A DNA stretch of 64,000 bases, from the NCBI RefSeq assembly GCF_002252755.1, contig NZ_NHOY01000037.1:57844-121843 (forward strand), in the 5' to 3' direction. Below are positions 1 to 7,755 of the stretch, in pieces. A program made the position numbers and the translations under genes. Numbering within the stretch: position 1 is the first letter of the stretch; every line of letters starts with the position of its first letter. The DNA is from Halorubrum sp. Hd13. GTDB taxonomy: Archaea; Halobacteriota; Halobacteria; Halobacteriales; Haloferacaceae. The notes beneath the pieces were generated by a model, which saw only the letters and a program-made list of their open reading frames with translations, searched no databases and had not been told where the DNA came from.

Positions 1-360
1 CAGTTCGTCTTTCACGTACACGCCCAGTAGTCCGCCGAGCGCGCTCAACACGACGGTGTAGGCGACGCCGCCCAGCACGGCGATCGCCCCGAGGAGGAAG
101 ATTCCCCCGGCTGCGATCCCGATCTCGGCCGGGAACGCGAAGAATCCCAAAAGCGGGAAAACGACCAGCACGAGCAACAGCAGCCCGACGATCGGGATCG
201 ACGCGATCGCGCCGGAGAACGCGCCGACCCGCAGCCCGTCGTCGCCGTTTAAATACCCGGCGACCGCGCCGCCGAGGAGGGGTGAGATACCGGTGAACGA
301 GAGGACGGCCGACGCGATAGCGCCGACCACCGCGTTGAGGAGGGTGTTTTCGGTGTCCAT
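1..360 (-). CDS. DUF5518-like small membrane protein (partial, runs off window start)
   Basis: Read from an ATG at 360 the frame stays open for 120 codons to the window edge, so the C-terminus is missing. The protein is almost wholly hydrophobic, with a glycine-rich first helix (about residues 10-36, containing SPLLGGAVAGYLNGDD) followed by two or three further membrane spans. This pattern, especially the GG-x-VAGYL segment, is typical of haloarchaeal DUF5518 proteins, whose function is unknown. It diverges from the herA region, sharing a short intergenic space (361-485). The assignment rests on motif memory, not on a search. Confidence 0.7.
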   Translation of the reverse strand, partial: MDTENTLLNAVVGAIASAVLSFTGISPLLGGAVAGYLNGDDGLRVGAFSGAIASIPIVGLLLLVLVVFPLLGFFAFPAEIGIAAGGIFLLGAIAVLGGVAYTVVLSALGGLLGVYVKDEL

Positions 361-450
361 GCGCTGTCCGACTCCCGGTGGCGGCATACGTTTTGCGGAC
401 CTCGAAGTGCGAGCCATCCACGACCGACGCGACCGCCCGACGACCGAGGC

Positions 451-460
451 GATAGTTTAT
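451..460 (+). promoter_or_regulatory. TATA-like promoter box of the original herA start
   Basis: gatagtttat lies 25 bp ahead of the ATG at 486, the spacing expected for a leaderless haloarchaeal transcript. It would now drive the leader ORF, HNH gene and herA as one message. Inferred from sequence only. Confidence 0.45.
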
Positions 461-485
461 GGGGCGGGCGCCACCTCTCACGGGT

Positions 486-599
486 ATGAGCGAGCAGGAG
501 ACGATCCACGTCGCGGACGTCAGCGAGGGGATCGGCGGCGACGCGACGGTACGGATCGGGCTGTTCCAACCTCCTGAAGAGTTACGTGACATCACATGA
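486..599 (+). pseudogene. Displaced 5' end of herA, now a 37-codon leader ORF
   Basis: ATG at 486 opens a 37-residue frame beginning MSEQETIHVADVSEGIGGD. Haloarchaeal HerA-like ATPases characteristically start with a short ...I-x-VAD-x-x-EG... segment before the conserved LPVVELLTGRGF block, so residues 1-21 look like the authentic N-terminus of the ATPase gene downstream. After about base 548 the sequence becomes less GC-rich, loses resemblance to the family and stops at TGA 597-599, which overlaps the ATG of the HNH gene (ATGA). I read it as the stump left by cassette insertion, possibly still translated as a leader that couples translation to the endonuclease gene. An independent small gene is the alternative. 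Confidence 0.55.
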
Positions 600-1772
600 C
601 TAGTACCCAGCATGAACGGGACTCTCACTCACGAGCGAACCGGATGTCTGAAATGACCGAGGAAGCCCCGTGGAGGCAGGCGGATCGCCTCCGATCGCTG
701 TACATCGGAGAAAACCTGTCGACGAGCGAGATCGGTGAGCAACTCGGTTGTAGCCGCAAGACTGTCGAGAACTGGTTAAAAAAGCACGACATCGAGAAAT
801 CCAGACCTTGGGAAGACGAGGAACGACTTCGCTCTCTCCGCCAACAGGGAATGAGCGAAGCCGACATCGCAGACGAGTTGGACTGTAGTCAAGCAACCGT
901 TCACAACTGGCTAACCAAATTCGGGATCGACACGAGTTGGACGCGACCGGAACGGCCGTGGCACGACGAGGAGACGTTACGTGAACTGTACGTCGAATCG
1001 GAGATGACGATGGACGAAGTCGCCTCGGAACTCGGCTGTGGTCGGCAAGCGATAGAGGTGTGGATACATCGTCACGATATCGAAACGCGGTCGTACAACC
1101 CGGAAACGCCGAAAGCAATTCAAGATGAATCGAAGCTCAGATCGATGTATCTCTCGGACGGAATGAGTACGTACGCGATAGCAGAGCAACTCGACTGTGC
1201 TCCGTCTACAGTCCATGACTGGTTACACGACCACGGAATTGAAACCCGGACAGTCGGTTCACAGCCCGGAGAACTACACCATCGCTGGGAGGGTGGTGTA
1301 GACGAATACTACGGCGACAACTGGGCGAAACAGCGGCGTAAGGCCCTTCGGCGAGACGACTACAAATGTCAACGGTGCGGCATCACGCAGTCCGAACACA
1401 GGAACCGGACTGACATCGGCTTAGACGTTCACCACAAAACGCCGATCCGTACGTTTCAGTCCCCCGAAGACGCGAACACGTTGGATAACCTTGTAACGCT
1501 TTGTCGTTCGTGTCACAATACCATTGAGCCGCCAAACGAGAACCAAAATGACTGACGCTCAACAACAGATCCCTGTCGGCGTCGATCAGGAACAGGACAC
1601 GGAAATTTCACTCCCAGTAGTGGAGCTGCTCACCGGACGGGGATTTATAACGGGCAAATCCGGATCGGGTAAAAGCAATACCGCCTCGGTCGTCGCCGAG
1701 AAACTCCTCGATTCGGCGCTTGGTATTCTCATCGTTGACGTAGACGGTGAATATTACGGTTTGAAGGAAGAA
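549..1772 (+). mobile_element. Inferred homing cassette: HNH endonuclease plus recoded 5' end of herA
   Basis: Boundaries are inferred from composition. The left edge is where the native N-terminal codons end (about 548). The right edge is where herA codons switch from mixed third positions (AAA, GGT, AAT, GAA, ATA are frequent) to almost exclusively G/C-ending codons (about 1772, after the KEE residues 73-75). The segment holds the HNH gene and a substitute herA start. No inverted repeats or target-site duplication were seen, which fits homing by recombination rather than transposition. Confidence 0.45.
596..1555 (+). CDS. HNH endonuclease with four tandem helix-turn-helix repeats
   Basis: 319 residues. 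Four HTH repeats of about 41 residues occur at roughly 26-66, 72-112, 122-164 and 176-216. Each has the pattern L(R)xLY....(M/L)S...IA.(E/Q)L.C...TV..WL..H.I. A C-terminal HNH nuclease follows: C258-x2-C261, the DVHH motif with H279/H280, N298, and C303-x2-C306-H307. The layout suggests recognition of a long DNA site by stacked HTHs and cleavage by the HNH domain, as in free-standing homing endonucleases. GC content and codon use are clearly lower than in neighbouring genes, which suggests recent transfer. The ATG at 596 overlaps the leader stop; a second in-frame ATG lies at 644. The stop overlaps the herA start by 8 bases. The target is not known; herA itself is the obvious candidate. Confidence 0.85.
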   Translation: MTSTQHERDSHSRANRMSEMTEEAPWRQADRLRSLYIGENLSTSEIGEQLGCSRKTVENWLKKHDIEKSRPWEDEERLRSLRQQGMSEADIADELDCSQATVHNWLTKFGIDTSWTRPERPWHDEETLRELYVESEMTMDEVASELGCGRQAIEVWIHRHDIETRSYNPETPKAIQDESKLRSMYLSDGMSTYAIAEQLDCAPSTVHDWLHDHGIETRTVGSQPGELHHRWEGGVDEYYGDNWAKQRRKALRRDDYKCQRCGITQSEHRNRTDIGLDVHHKTPIRTFQSPEDANTLDNLVTLCRSCHNTIEPPNENQND

Positions 1773-3545
1773 TACGAGATCCTCCACGCCGGCGCCGACG
1801 ACGAGTGCGACATCGTCGTCTCGCCCGAACACGCCGAGAAGCTCGCGACGCTCGCCCTCGACCAGAACGTCCCGATCATCCTCGACGTCTCCGGCTACCT
1901 GGAGGAGGAGACCGCGAACGAGCTCCTCTTGGAGGTCGTCAAGCAGCTGTTCGCGAAGGAGAAGCGCATGAAGAAGCCGTTCCTCCTCGTCGTCGAGGAG
2001 TGCCACGAGTACATCCCCGAGGGCGGCGGGATGGACGAGACGGGCAAGATGCTGATCAAGGTGGGCAAGCGCGGCCGGAAACACGGCCTCGGCATCGTCG
2101 GGATCAGCCAGCGCCCGGCCGACGTCAAGAAGGACTTCATCACGCAGTGCGACTGGCTCTGCTGGCACCGGCTCACCTGGGACAACGACACGAAGGTGGT
2201 CGGGCGGATACTCGGCTCCAAGTACTCGAGCGCGGTCGAGGACCTCGGCGACGGCGAGGCGTTCCTGATGACCGACTGGGACGAGTCGATCCGCCGGATC
2301 CAGTTCCACCGCAAGGCGACGTTCGACGCGGGCGCGACGCCCGGGCTCGACGACTTCGAGCGCCCCGAGCTCAAGTCGGTCTCCAGCGACCTCGTCGGCG
2401 AGCTCCAGTCGATCTCCGACGAGAAGGAGCGCCGCGAGTCGGAGATCGCCGACCTCCGGCAGGAGCTCGACAAGAAGGACCGGCGGATCGCCGACCTCGA
2501 ACGCGAGCTGGAGGAGGCCCGCGACCTGAGCAGCATGGCCGACCAGTTCGCGCAGGCGCTCCTCGGGAAGGCCGAGGCGCCCTACCGGGGCGGCGGCGGG
2601 GCCGCGCCCGGTACCGAACCGTCTGCGGTCGGCGCCGGCGAGAGGGTCGGTGACGGCGGTGACGAGGACCAGTCGGTCCTCAAATCGTATGACGAGGCGG
2701 TCGCGGCGACCCTCGACGGCGACGACATATCCGACGCCGACGGAGGGACGGACGCCGACGACGCGACCGAGACCGCGGCGGACGCGGACGACGCCGAGGA
2801 CGCCCTCGACGCCTCCGACGCCGCCGACGCCCCCGCCGCCGTCGACGGCGACCCCGAGGACGCCGCCGCGCCGCCGGACGAGGACGTCGAACCCGTGACG
2901 CGCGCGGACGTGGCCGAGAGCGCGCTCCGCTTCGACGACGCGGTCGAACTCGGCACCCGCGAGGCGGTCATCGAGGAGCTCCGCGGCCGGATCGAGGCCC
3001 TCCCGGAGCTGTCGCGAGGGATGCTCCGTCACTACCGCCGCGAGGGCGTCAGCGACCCCGTCGCCGCCCACATCGACGCCGGCGGCGACGGCGACTCCGG
3101 CCACGCCTACAGCCGCCATCGCCCGGTCCGGCGCGCGGGGCTGATCCGGCACGCCGGGCGCGGGCACTACGCTTACGCCGTCCCCGACCTGATCCGGGAG
3201 GCGTACGCCGACCGCCTCGACGAGGAGAGCGTCCGGAAGATCGTCCGGGCGGTCGAGACGGTCTTCGTCCCGCCGGCGGAGCGGAGCTATCCGCCGGACG
3301 CGGACCCCTCGGCGGTCGATCCGAGCCGAGACCGGACGCCGGGCGACGAGGGCGACGCGGCGCTCGTCAGCGGCGACGGCGGCGCCCCAACCAGCGACGG
3401 GTCCGACGTCGGCGACGGAGACGCGCCCGATGGTGCCGCGGACGCGGACGAGAGCCCGGCGGAGACCACCGATCGATCGGACGCCGGCGGCCTGACCGAC
3501 GCGGCGCGGCGGTTCGCCGACCGCGGCCCGACCGCCGACGAGTGA
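1548..3545 (+). CDS. HerA-like DUF87 ATPase/helicase, 5' end replaced
   Basis: 665 residues. Walker A is GKSGSGKS at 36-43, inside the family block LTGRGFITGKSGSGKSNT. DVDGEYYGLKEEYE follows at 64-77 and Walker B is FLLVVEE at 145-151. The sequence then has HEYIPEGGG, a coiled-coil region (about 285-335), an acidic Asp/Ala linker, a helical domain (about 455-565) and a disordered acidic tail. HerA/FtsK-like ATPases pump DNA in end resection or repair, but no nurA gene is visible here. The ATG at 1548 sits inside the end of the HNH gene, so translation is probably coupled. Codons 1 to about 75 are AT-richer than the rest, indicating a hybrid gene. The replaced N-terminus (MTDAQQQIPVG...) differs from the remnant at 486. 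Confidence 0.85.
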   Translation: MTDAQQQIPVGVDQEQDTEISLPVVELLTGRGFITGKSGSGKSNTASVVAEKLLDSALGILIVDVDGEYYGLKEEYEILHAGADDECDIVVSPEHAEKLATLALDQNVPIILDVSGYLEEETANELLLEVVKQLFAKEKRMKKPFLLVVEECHEYIPEGGGMDETGKMLIKVGKRGRKHGLGIVGISQRPADVKKDFITQCDWLCWHRLTWDNDTKVVGRILGSKYSSAVEDLGDGEAFLMTDWDESIRRIQFHRKATFDAGATPGLDDFERPELKSVSSDLVGELQSISDEKERRESEIADLRQELDKKDRRIADLERELEEARDLSSMADQFAQALLGKAEAPYRGGGGAAPGTEPSAVGAGERVGDGGDEDQSVLKSYDEAVAATLDGDDISDADGGTDADDATETAADADDAEDALDASDAADAPAAVDGDPEDAAAPPDEDVEPVTRADVAESALRFDDAVELGTREAVIEELRGRIEALPELSRGMLRHYRREGVSDPVAAHIDAGGDGDSGHAYSRHRPVRRAGLIRHAGRGHYAYAVPDLIREAYADRLDEESVRKIVRAVETVFVPPAERSYPPDADPSAVDPSRDRTPGDEGDAALVSGDGGAPTSDGSDVGDGDAPDGAADADESPAETTDRSDAGGLTDAARRFADRGPTADE

Positions 3546-3754
3546 GCCGGCGGCGGTCGGGGCGCTCGCGGCCTTCGACTCGCCGGTCACCGTCGTCGGA
3601 CTGCCGCGCCTCGCCGCCGGACTCGTCGCGGTCGCCGCCCTCCTCGCGGCCCGCGGCGGCGGCCTCCCGCGCGCCTGGCTCGTCGGGTTCAGGCGGCTGG
3701 GCGGTTCGGCGACGGGGGCGCCGAGTCGGAGTCGGATCGGCGCGGCGGCGACGC
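3546..3754 (+). other. Short gap with coding-like but start-less frame
   Basis: The +1 frame from 3541 reads as a hydrophobic segment (AAFDSPVTVVGLPRLAAGLV then a charged end) before the convergent gene at 3755. No ATG, GTG or TTG precedes it in frame. It may be a decayed small membrane-protein gene or chance GC-rich reading. I assign nothing. Confidence 0.2.
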
Positions 3755-4756
3755 TCAGAACGGGACCGAGAGGTACTCGCTCGGCACCGCGTTCCGCGCC
3801 GTCACCTGCGGGTCGACCACCTGACTGATCTCCAGGCCGCCGACGAGGCTGGAGAACAGGTACGCCTCGGTCCTGGAGAGGCCGTGGTCGCGCGCCAGCA
3901 GCCGAACGATATCGCGGTTCGCGATCTCCACCGCCTCCGCCATCGTCTCGGCGCTCGCGACGGTCTTGACCGCGTCGCCGGTGTCGACGAGCGGGCGGTC
4001 GAGCGGGACCTCCGGCTCCTCGATCACGGACAGCGTCACGTCGATCTCGGTGGCGATCTCGGCGCCGGTCCCGCACATCTCGCCGTCGGCCATCGCGGCC
4101 TTCGAGTCGCCCATCGCGAGCATCGCGCCCGCCTGGAAGACCGGGAAGTACGCGGTCGTCCCGGCCGTCATGTCGGTCGTGTCGAGGTTCCCCCCGTGGT
4201 CGTCCGGCGTCAGGGTCGAGATCGCCTCGTCGGGGGTGGCGACCCCGATCGTGCCGATCACGGGATCGATCGGGACGTCGATCCCCTCGAACTCGATCCG
4301 GTCTCCGCCGCCGATCCCGTCGCTCCCGCCGCCAGCGCCGTCGCTCCCGCCGCCAGCGCCGTCGCTCCCGCTGCCAGCGCCGTCGCTCCCGTCGCCCTCG
4401 CCGTCCACTTCGGTGATCCGCGTCGCCGGATGCTCGATCCCCGGGTCGTCCTGCAGGAGGCCGAACCCGGGCGCCGTGAGGACCCGCCCGCGGTCCTCTG
4501 CGACGCGCACGTCCTCGATCTTGACCGCGAGCACGTCGCCGGGGCTCGCCCCCTCGACGGCGATCGGACCGGTCGCCGCGTTCACCTCCTCGGGGATCGC
4601 GTCCAGCAGGTCGTCGTCGCTCTGGATCTCGCCGTTCAGGCTGTCGATGGTCTCGATCGTGAGCGACTCCCCGTCGGCCGCCTCGTAGACCGGCTCCATC
4701 TCCGGCGCGAACTCATACACGTGGCCGTCGGTGTGTGAGATCACTTCTCGTGACAT
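3755..4756 (-). CDS. Acetamidase/formamidase family protein
   Basis: 333 residues from the ATG at 4756. The order of elements matches the FmdA/AmdA amide hydrolase family: N-terminal beta domain with GPIAVEGASPGDVLAV, the central PVIGTIGVATP and DDHGGNLDTTDMTAG segment (DxHGGNxD is the metal-site signature), FPVFQAGAMLAMGDSKAAMADGE, and a C-terminal SRTEAYLFSSLVGGLEISQVVD. The family releases ammonia from small amides, but the true substrate here cannot be read. Residues of about 117-146 form a Gly/Ser/Asp-rich insertion made by a 21-bp tandem repeat, probably a surface linker. The gene converges with herA. An upstream in-frame extension to 4891 lacks family similarity. Confidence 0.85.
   Translation of the reverse strand: MSREVISHTDGHVYEFAPEMEPVYEAADGESLTIETIDSLNGEIQSDDDLLDAIPEEVNAATGPIAVEGASPGDVLAVKIEDVRVAEDRGRVLTAPGFGLLQDDPGIEHPATRITEVDGEGDGSDGAGSGSDGAGGGSDGAGGGSDGIGGGDRIEFEGIDVPIDPVIGTIGVATPDEAISTLTPDDHGGNLDTTDMTAGTTAYFPVFQAGAMLAMGDSKAAMADGEMCGTGAEIATEIDVTLSVIEEPEVPLDRPLVDTGDAVKTVASAETMAEAVEIANRDIVRLLARDHGLSRTEAYLFSSLVGGLEISQVVDPQVTARNAVPSEYLSVPF
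4317..4396 (-). repeat. 21-bp tandem repeat inside the acetamidase-like gene
   Basis: The unit ccgtcgctcccgccgccagc+g is present three times in full (4317-4337, 4338-4358, 4359-4379, the last with one change) and once in part. It keeps the frame and encodes repeated Gly/Ala-Ser-Asp-Gly units, so copy number probably varies without breaking the protein. Confidence 0.85.
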
Positions 4757-4961
4757 GTCGGTCTCGACTCGGGGGCGCGCCGTCAAAAATCCCGGCGGGG
4801 AGGTTCCGTTTGAACGGGACGGCGGAACGGAACGCGCGAGAGGGTACAACGGAACGCGCGAAACGACGGAACGGAACGCCTCTCTCACCACCGCGGCTCC
4901 AAGTAACGGATATATTTCACGTTAGATCAACTTTACAGGTAAACGTCTCTCATGAGGAACA

Positions 4962-6416
4962 ATGACATCTTCTCGGGGGCTGTCCCGCGTGCTTCTCGTC
5001 GTCTGCCTCGTCGCTCTCGCGGGGTGCGCGGGCGCGTCGCTCGGTGACCCGGCGCCCGACACCGGGTCGACGCCCGATACCGGGGCGGCGACCGACGGCG
5101 GGGCGGACGTCGCCGCGGCCAACGGCTCCTTGGAGGTCCACTTCGTCAACGTCGGCCAGTCCGTGAGCACGCTCGTCGTCGGACCGGACGGCGAGACGAT
5201 GCTCGTCGACACGGGCCACTACAACGACGACGGGGAACACGTGCTGGAGTACCTCCGGCGGCACGATATCACGCGGATCGATCACCTCGTGACCACGCAC
5301 AACGACGCGGACCACATCGGCGGGAACGCCGCGATCATCGACTACTACGAGACGGAGGCCGACGGGATCGGCGCGGTCTACGATCCGGGGATCGCGGCAA
5401 GCACACGAACGTACGGCGAGTACCTCGACGCGATCGAGGCGCACGACGTGACGCTGTACGAGACCCGCGAGGGCGACTCGATCGCCTTCGGCGAGGTCGA
5501 CGTCGACGTGCTCGGTCCCCCGGAGCCGTACCTCGAGAACGAGGCCCGCAACGAGAACAGCGTCGTGCTCAAGCTCGCGCACGGCGAGACGAGCTTCATG
5601 CTGTCCGGCGACGCCGAGGACGACCAGGAGGCGTACCTCGTCGAGACGTACGGCGATGAGCTCCGGTCGACGGTGTTGAAGGCGGGCCACCACGGGTCGA
5701 GCAGCTCCTCGAGCGAGGCGTTCGTCGACGCCGTCGACCCGCGGGTCGCGGTCGTGTCGAGCGCCTACGACTCGCAGTACGGGCATCCGCACGAGGAGGT
5801 CCTCCGGCGCTTCGCCGACCGCTCGGTACCGACCTACTGGACCGCGACGCACGGCGACGTCGTCTTCGTCAGCGACGGCGCGAACGTCTCGGTGCGGACG
5901 CAGCGGGACGCGCCGACCGAACCGCTGTCGCTCCGCGACGGCGACCCGGTCGGTCCCGGAGCGGGCGGTGACGTGGTGGAACGGGCCCGAATAGGCGGCG
6001 GCGGGGCGGTCGCCGTCACCGACGGCGGTGACGACGCGGACGACTCCGACGGGAGCGGCGACGAGACGGCCGCCGGTTCGAACGGCGCGCTCGCGGTCGC
6101 GGCGATCAACGCCGACGCCGCGGGCGACGACCGCGAGAACCTCAACGACGAGTACGTCGTCTTCGAGAACGCGGGCGACGAGACGCTCGACCTGTCGGGG
6201 TGGACCGTCGAAGACGAGGCCGGGAAGCGGTACGAGATGCCGGACGGGGTGACGCTCGCCCCCGGAGAGACGCTGACGCTCAGGACGGGGAGCGGGACCG
6301 ACACCGAAACCGACCTCTACTGGGGCGCCGGATCGCCGGTCTGGAACAACGGCGGCGACACCGTGATCGTCGAAAACGCTACCGGGGACCGCGTGCTAGC
6401 GGAGTCGTACGAATGA
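4962..6416 (+). CDS. Secreted ComEC-like metallo-beta-lactamase lipoprotein with C-terminal lamin-tail domain
   Basis: 484 residues. A lipoprotein signal ends at the LAGC lipobox (C22). A metallo-beta-lactamase domain of the ComEC/Rec2 C-terminal type follows (about 58-315), with HFVNVGQ, zinc motif THNDADHIGG at 112-121, LSGDAE, and KAGHHGSS. Residues of about 375-480 match a lamin-tail (LTD) fold: INADAAGDDRENLNDEYVVF, LSGWTVEDEAG, VWNNGGDTVIV. It would sit on the outer face of the membrane. Bacterial relatives cleave phosphodiesters or DNA; a role in extracellular nucleic-acid processing is inference. It is translationally coupled (ATGA) to the DUF3006 gene. Confidence 0.85.
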   Translation: MTSSRGLSRVLLVVCLVALAGCAGASLGDPAPDTGSTPDTGAATDGGADVAAANGSLEVHFVNVGQSVSTLVVGPDGETMLVDTGHYNDDGEHVLEYLRRHDITRIDHLVTTHNDADHIGGNAAIIDYYETEADGIGAVYDPGIAASTRTYGEYLDAIEAHDVTLYETREGDSIAFGEVDVDVLGPPEPYLENEARNENSVVLKLAHGETSFMLSGDAEDDQEAYLVETYGDELRSTVLKAGHHGSSSSSSEAFVDAVDPRVAVVSSAYDSQYGHPHEEVLRRFADRSVPTYWTATHGDVVFVSDGANVSVRTQRDAPTEPLSLRDGDPVGPGAGGDVVERARIGGGGAVAVTDGGDDADDSDGSGDETAAGSNGALAVAAINADAAGDDRENLNDEYVVFENAGDETLDLSGWTVEDEAGKRYEMPDGVTLAPGETLTLRTGSGTDTETDLYWGAGSPVWNNGGDTVIVENATGDRVLAESYE

Positions 6417-6709
6417 CCGAGATCGATCTCGCGGACGGAACGTACACGGCGGTCGTTGACGCGGTCGAAGACGGGTTCGCGACGCTCTTCTTCGAGCGCG
6501 ACGGCGACGAGGTCGGTAACGTCGTCCTCGGCGTCGACCGATTACCGGACGACGGGCGACACGCGGACGCGATCCTAGACGTGGAGGTCGAGGACGGATC
6601 GATCGCGACCGCGACCTACGACCCGGACCGCACGTCGTCCCGTTCCGAGGCCGCGCAAGACCGGTTCGATCGGTTGTCGAGCCGACCGCCGAAAGACGGT
6701 CGGGAGTAG
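6413..6709 (+). CDS. DUF3006 domain protein
   Basis: 98 residues; its ATG overlaps the preceding stop. The pattern TYTAVVDAVEDGFATLFFE, then a VxxLPDDGRHADAILDVEV strand pair and a YDPDRT-containing charged tail, is the DUF3006 beta-barrel-like layout. DUF3006 genes often sit directly after ComEC-like metallo-beta-lactamase genes, as here, so the two probably act together, though what DUF3006 binds is not known to me. No signal peptide is visible. Confidence 0.8.
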   Translation: MTEIDLADGTYTAVVDAVEDGFATLFFERDGDEVGNVVLGVDRLPDDGRHADAILDVEVEDGSIATATYDPDRTSSRSEAAQDRFDRLSSRPPKDGRE

Positions 6710-7113
6710 CGGTCCGGGTGCGCGGGCCGCGACGCCGGGACGGGACCCACCGCGGGCCGAGGCGGGCGCGTCTGTTCTCGTGTGTCCCGTGAACGGCTAG
6801 GCCGGCGGCGAGGTCGCGGTGACGCACTGTCCGCTGGACGCGCCGGTGCTTCACCTACTGAGCGCGGGACGCGAGTCGAACGAGGTGAAGTTCAAATCCG
6901 GTGCCGAGCTCTCGAAGAGCGTGAACTGAGGCGTCGCGGTTCGGCGACTCTCCAGTTGTTCGACCTTGTTCAGGTAGCTGACATTTATGACGGACTCCCT
7001 GAAATAGTATCCAACGACACGTCCGATACGACAGAATTCAGGTCGCAAAGGGCGTGTATCGGTGGCGTATTTAGCTGAGATGTCCTTGCTCTACAGAGAA
7101 AATAAGGCGAGTG
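6710..7113 (+). other. Gene-free stretch with a possible decayed fragment
   Basis: No convincing complete gene. A 36-codon frame at 6819-6929 (GTG start; ...HCPLDAPVLHLLSAG...) reads like the tail of a small regulator but has a stop just upstream. Composition falls after about 6950 toward the insertion sequence. Confidence 0.3.
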
Positions 7114-7134
7114 CCTCGGGGCTTGACCCCGAGG
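7114..7134 (+). repeat. Left-end subterminal hairpin of the IS
   Basis: An 8-bp perfect stem cctcgggg/ccccgagg around the loop cttga. The same sequence occurs at 9066-9086. Confidence 0.85.
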
Positions 7135-7147
7135 GTGAAGCCAACAC

Positions 7148-7546
7148 TTAGACGTGTTCTGTTCGTTGGATATACCGTTCAATCGTTTCCGTTGAGACGG
7201 TTCCCGCAGTCCCGATGTAGTACGAACGTTCCCAGAACCCACCACCCCACAGATACTCCTCCAAGAACGACTCGTGCTGTTCCCACATCTTCCGGGCCGT
7301 GACGCTCTTGACCGTCCGAACAATCTCGCTCGGCGCGTGCTTCGGGTGAGCAGAGAGGAACAGATGTACGTGGTCTGGTGAGATGTACAACGACAGTATC
7401 TCGTAGCCGTACTCGTCGCACACGTCCCGAAAACTCGCTTCCAACGAGTCTTCGATTGGTTCGAGTATCGAGTGGCGATACTTCGGACACCATACGAAGT
7501 GGTAGTTGACGTTGTACACCGTGTGATTCGACCGTTTCTCGCCCAT
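7148..7546 (-). CDS. tnpA: IS200-like Y1 (HUH) transposase TnpA
   Basis: 132 residues from the ATG at 7546 (a GTG at 7555 is an alternative). It shows the REP/IS200 transposase signature: YNVNYHFVWCPKYRH near the start, the HUH metal motif in SPDHVHLFLS, the WGGGFWERSYYIGT segment, and the C-terminal helix ETIERYIQ, whose tyrosine is the expected nucleophile. It would cut and rejoin single-stranded DNA at the element's hairpin ends. It is transcribed divergently from the accessory gene and tnpB, with only about 50 bp between starts. Confidence 0.92.
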   Translation of the reverse strand: MGEKRSNHTVYNVNYHFVWCPKYRHSILEPIEDSLEASFRDVCDEYGYEILSLYISPDHVHLFLSAHPKHAPSEIVRTVKSVTARKMWEQHESFLEEYLWGGGFWERSYYIGTAGTVSTETIERYIQRTEHV

Positions 7547-7599
7547 ATCGAACACACTCCACCAACACAGTTAAGTATATCCAAAGGATATACACAGGT

Positions 7600-7755
7600 A
7601 TGGCGAATAGCTTTGAAATCGACGGCGAGGAAGTTATTGACGGCGAGGTCAAGCCGTTCGGGAATAGCGCCCACGTCACCGTCCCCAAACGGTGGCGAGG
7701 GGCCGACGTGAAAGTCGTCCGAACCTCAGAACCCACCGATCAAGACGAAGAATGA
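7600..7755 (+). CDS. Small DUF2080-type transposon-associated protein
   Basis: 51 residues: MANSFEIDGEEVIDGEVKPF, then GNSAHVTVPKRWRGADVKVV and a short acidic tail. The GNSAHVxVPKxW core is the DUF2080 family, found in haloarchaea just ahead of tnpB in IS200/IS605 elements. The fold resembles an AbrB/SpoVT swapped-hairpin DNA binder, so an autoregulator or transposition accessory is a reasonable inference. Its stop overlaps the tnpB start (ATGA). Confidence 0.85.
   Translation: MANSFEIDGEEVIDGEVKPFGNSAHVTVPKRWRGADVKVVRTSEPTDQDEE

Noticed and set aside
486..3545. Intein or group I intron in herA
   Set aside because: The insert ends with stop codons on both sides and brings its own start. There are no intein splice residues (Cys/Ser start, HN-Cys end) and no intron-type flanks that would rejoin the frame.
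1608..4076. 822-codon minus-strand ORF opposite herA
   Set aside because: It is a GC-rich shadow with Arg/Asp/Val-rich translation and no domain. The plus strand has clear ATPase motifs.
6782..7078. 98-codon ORF before the IS
   Set aside because: Mixed composition, no domain, crosses a composition change.
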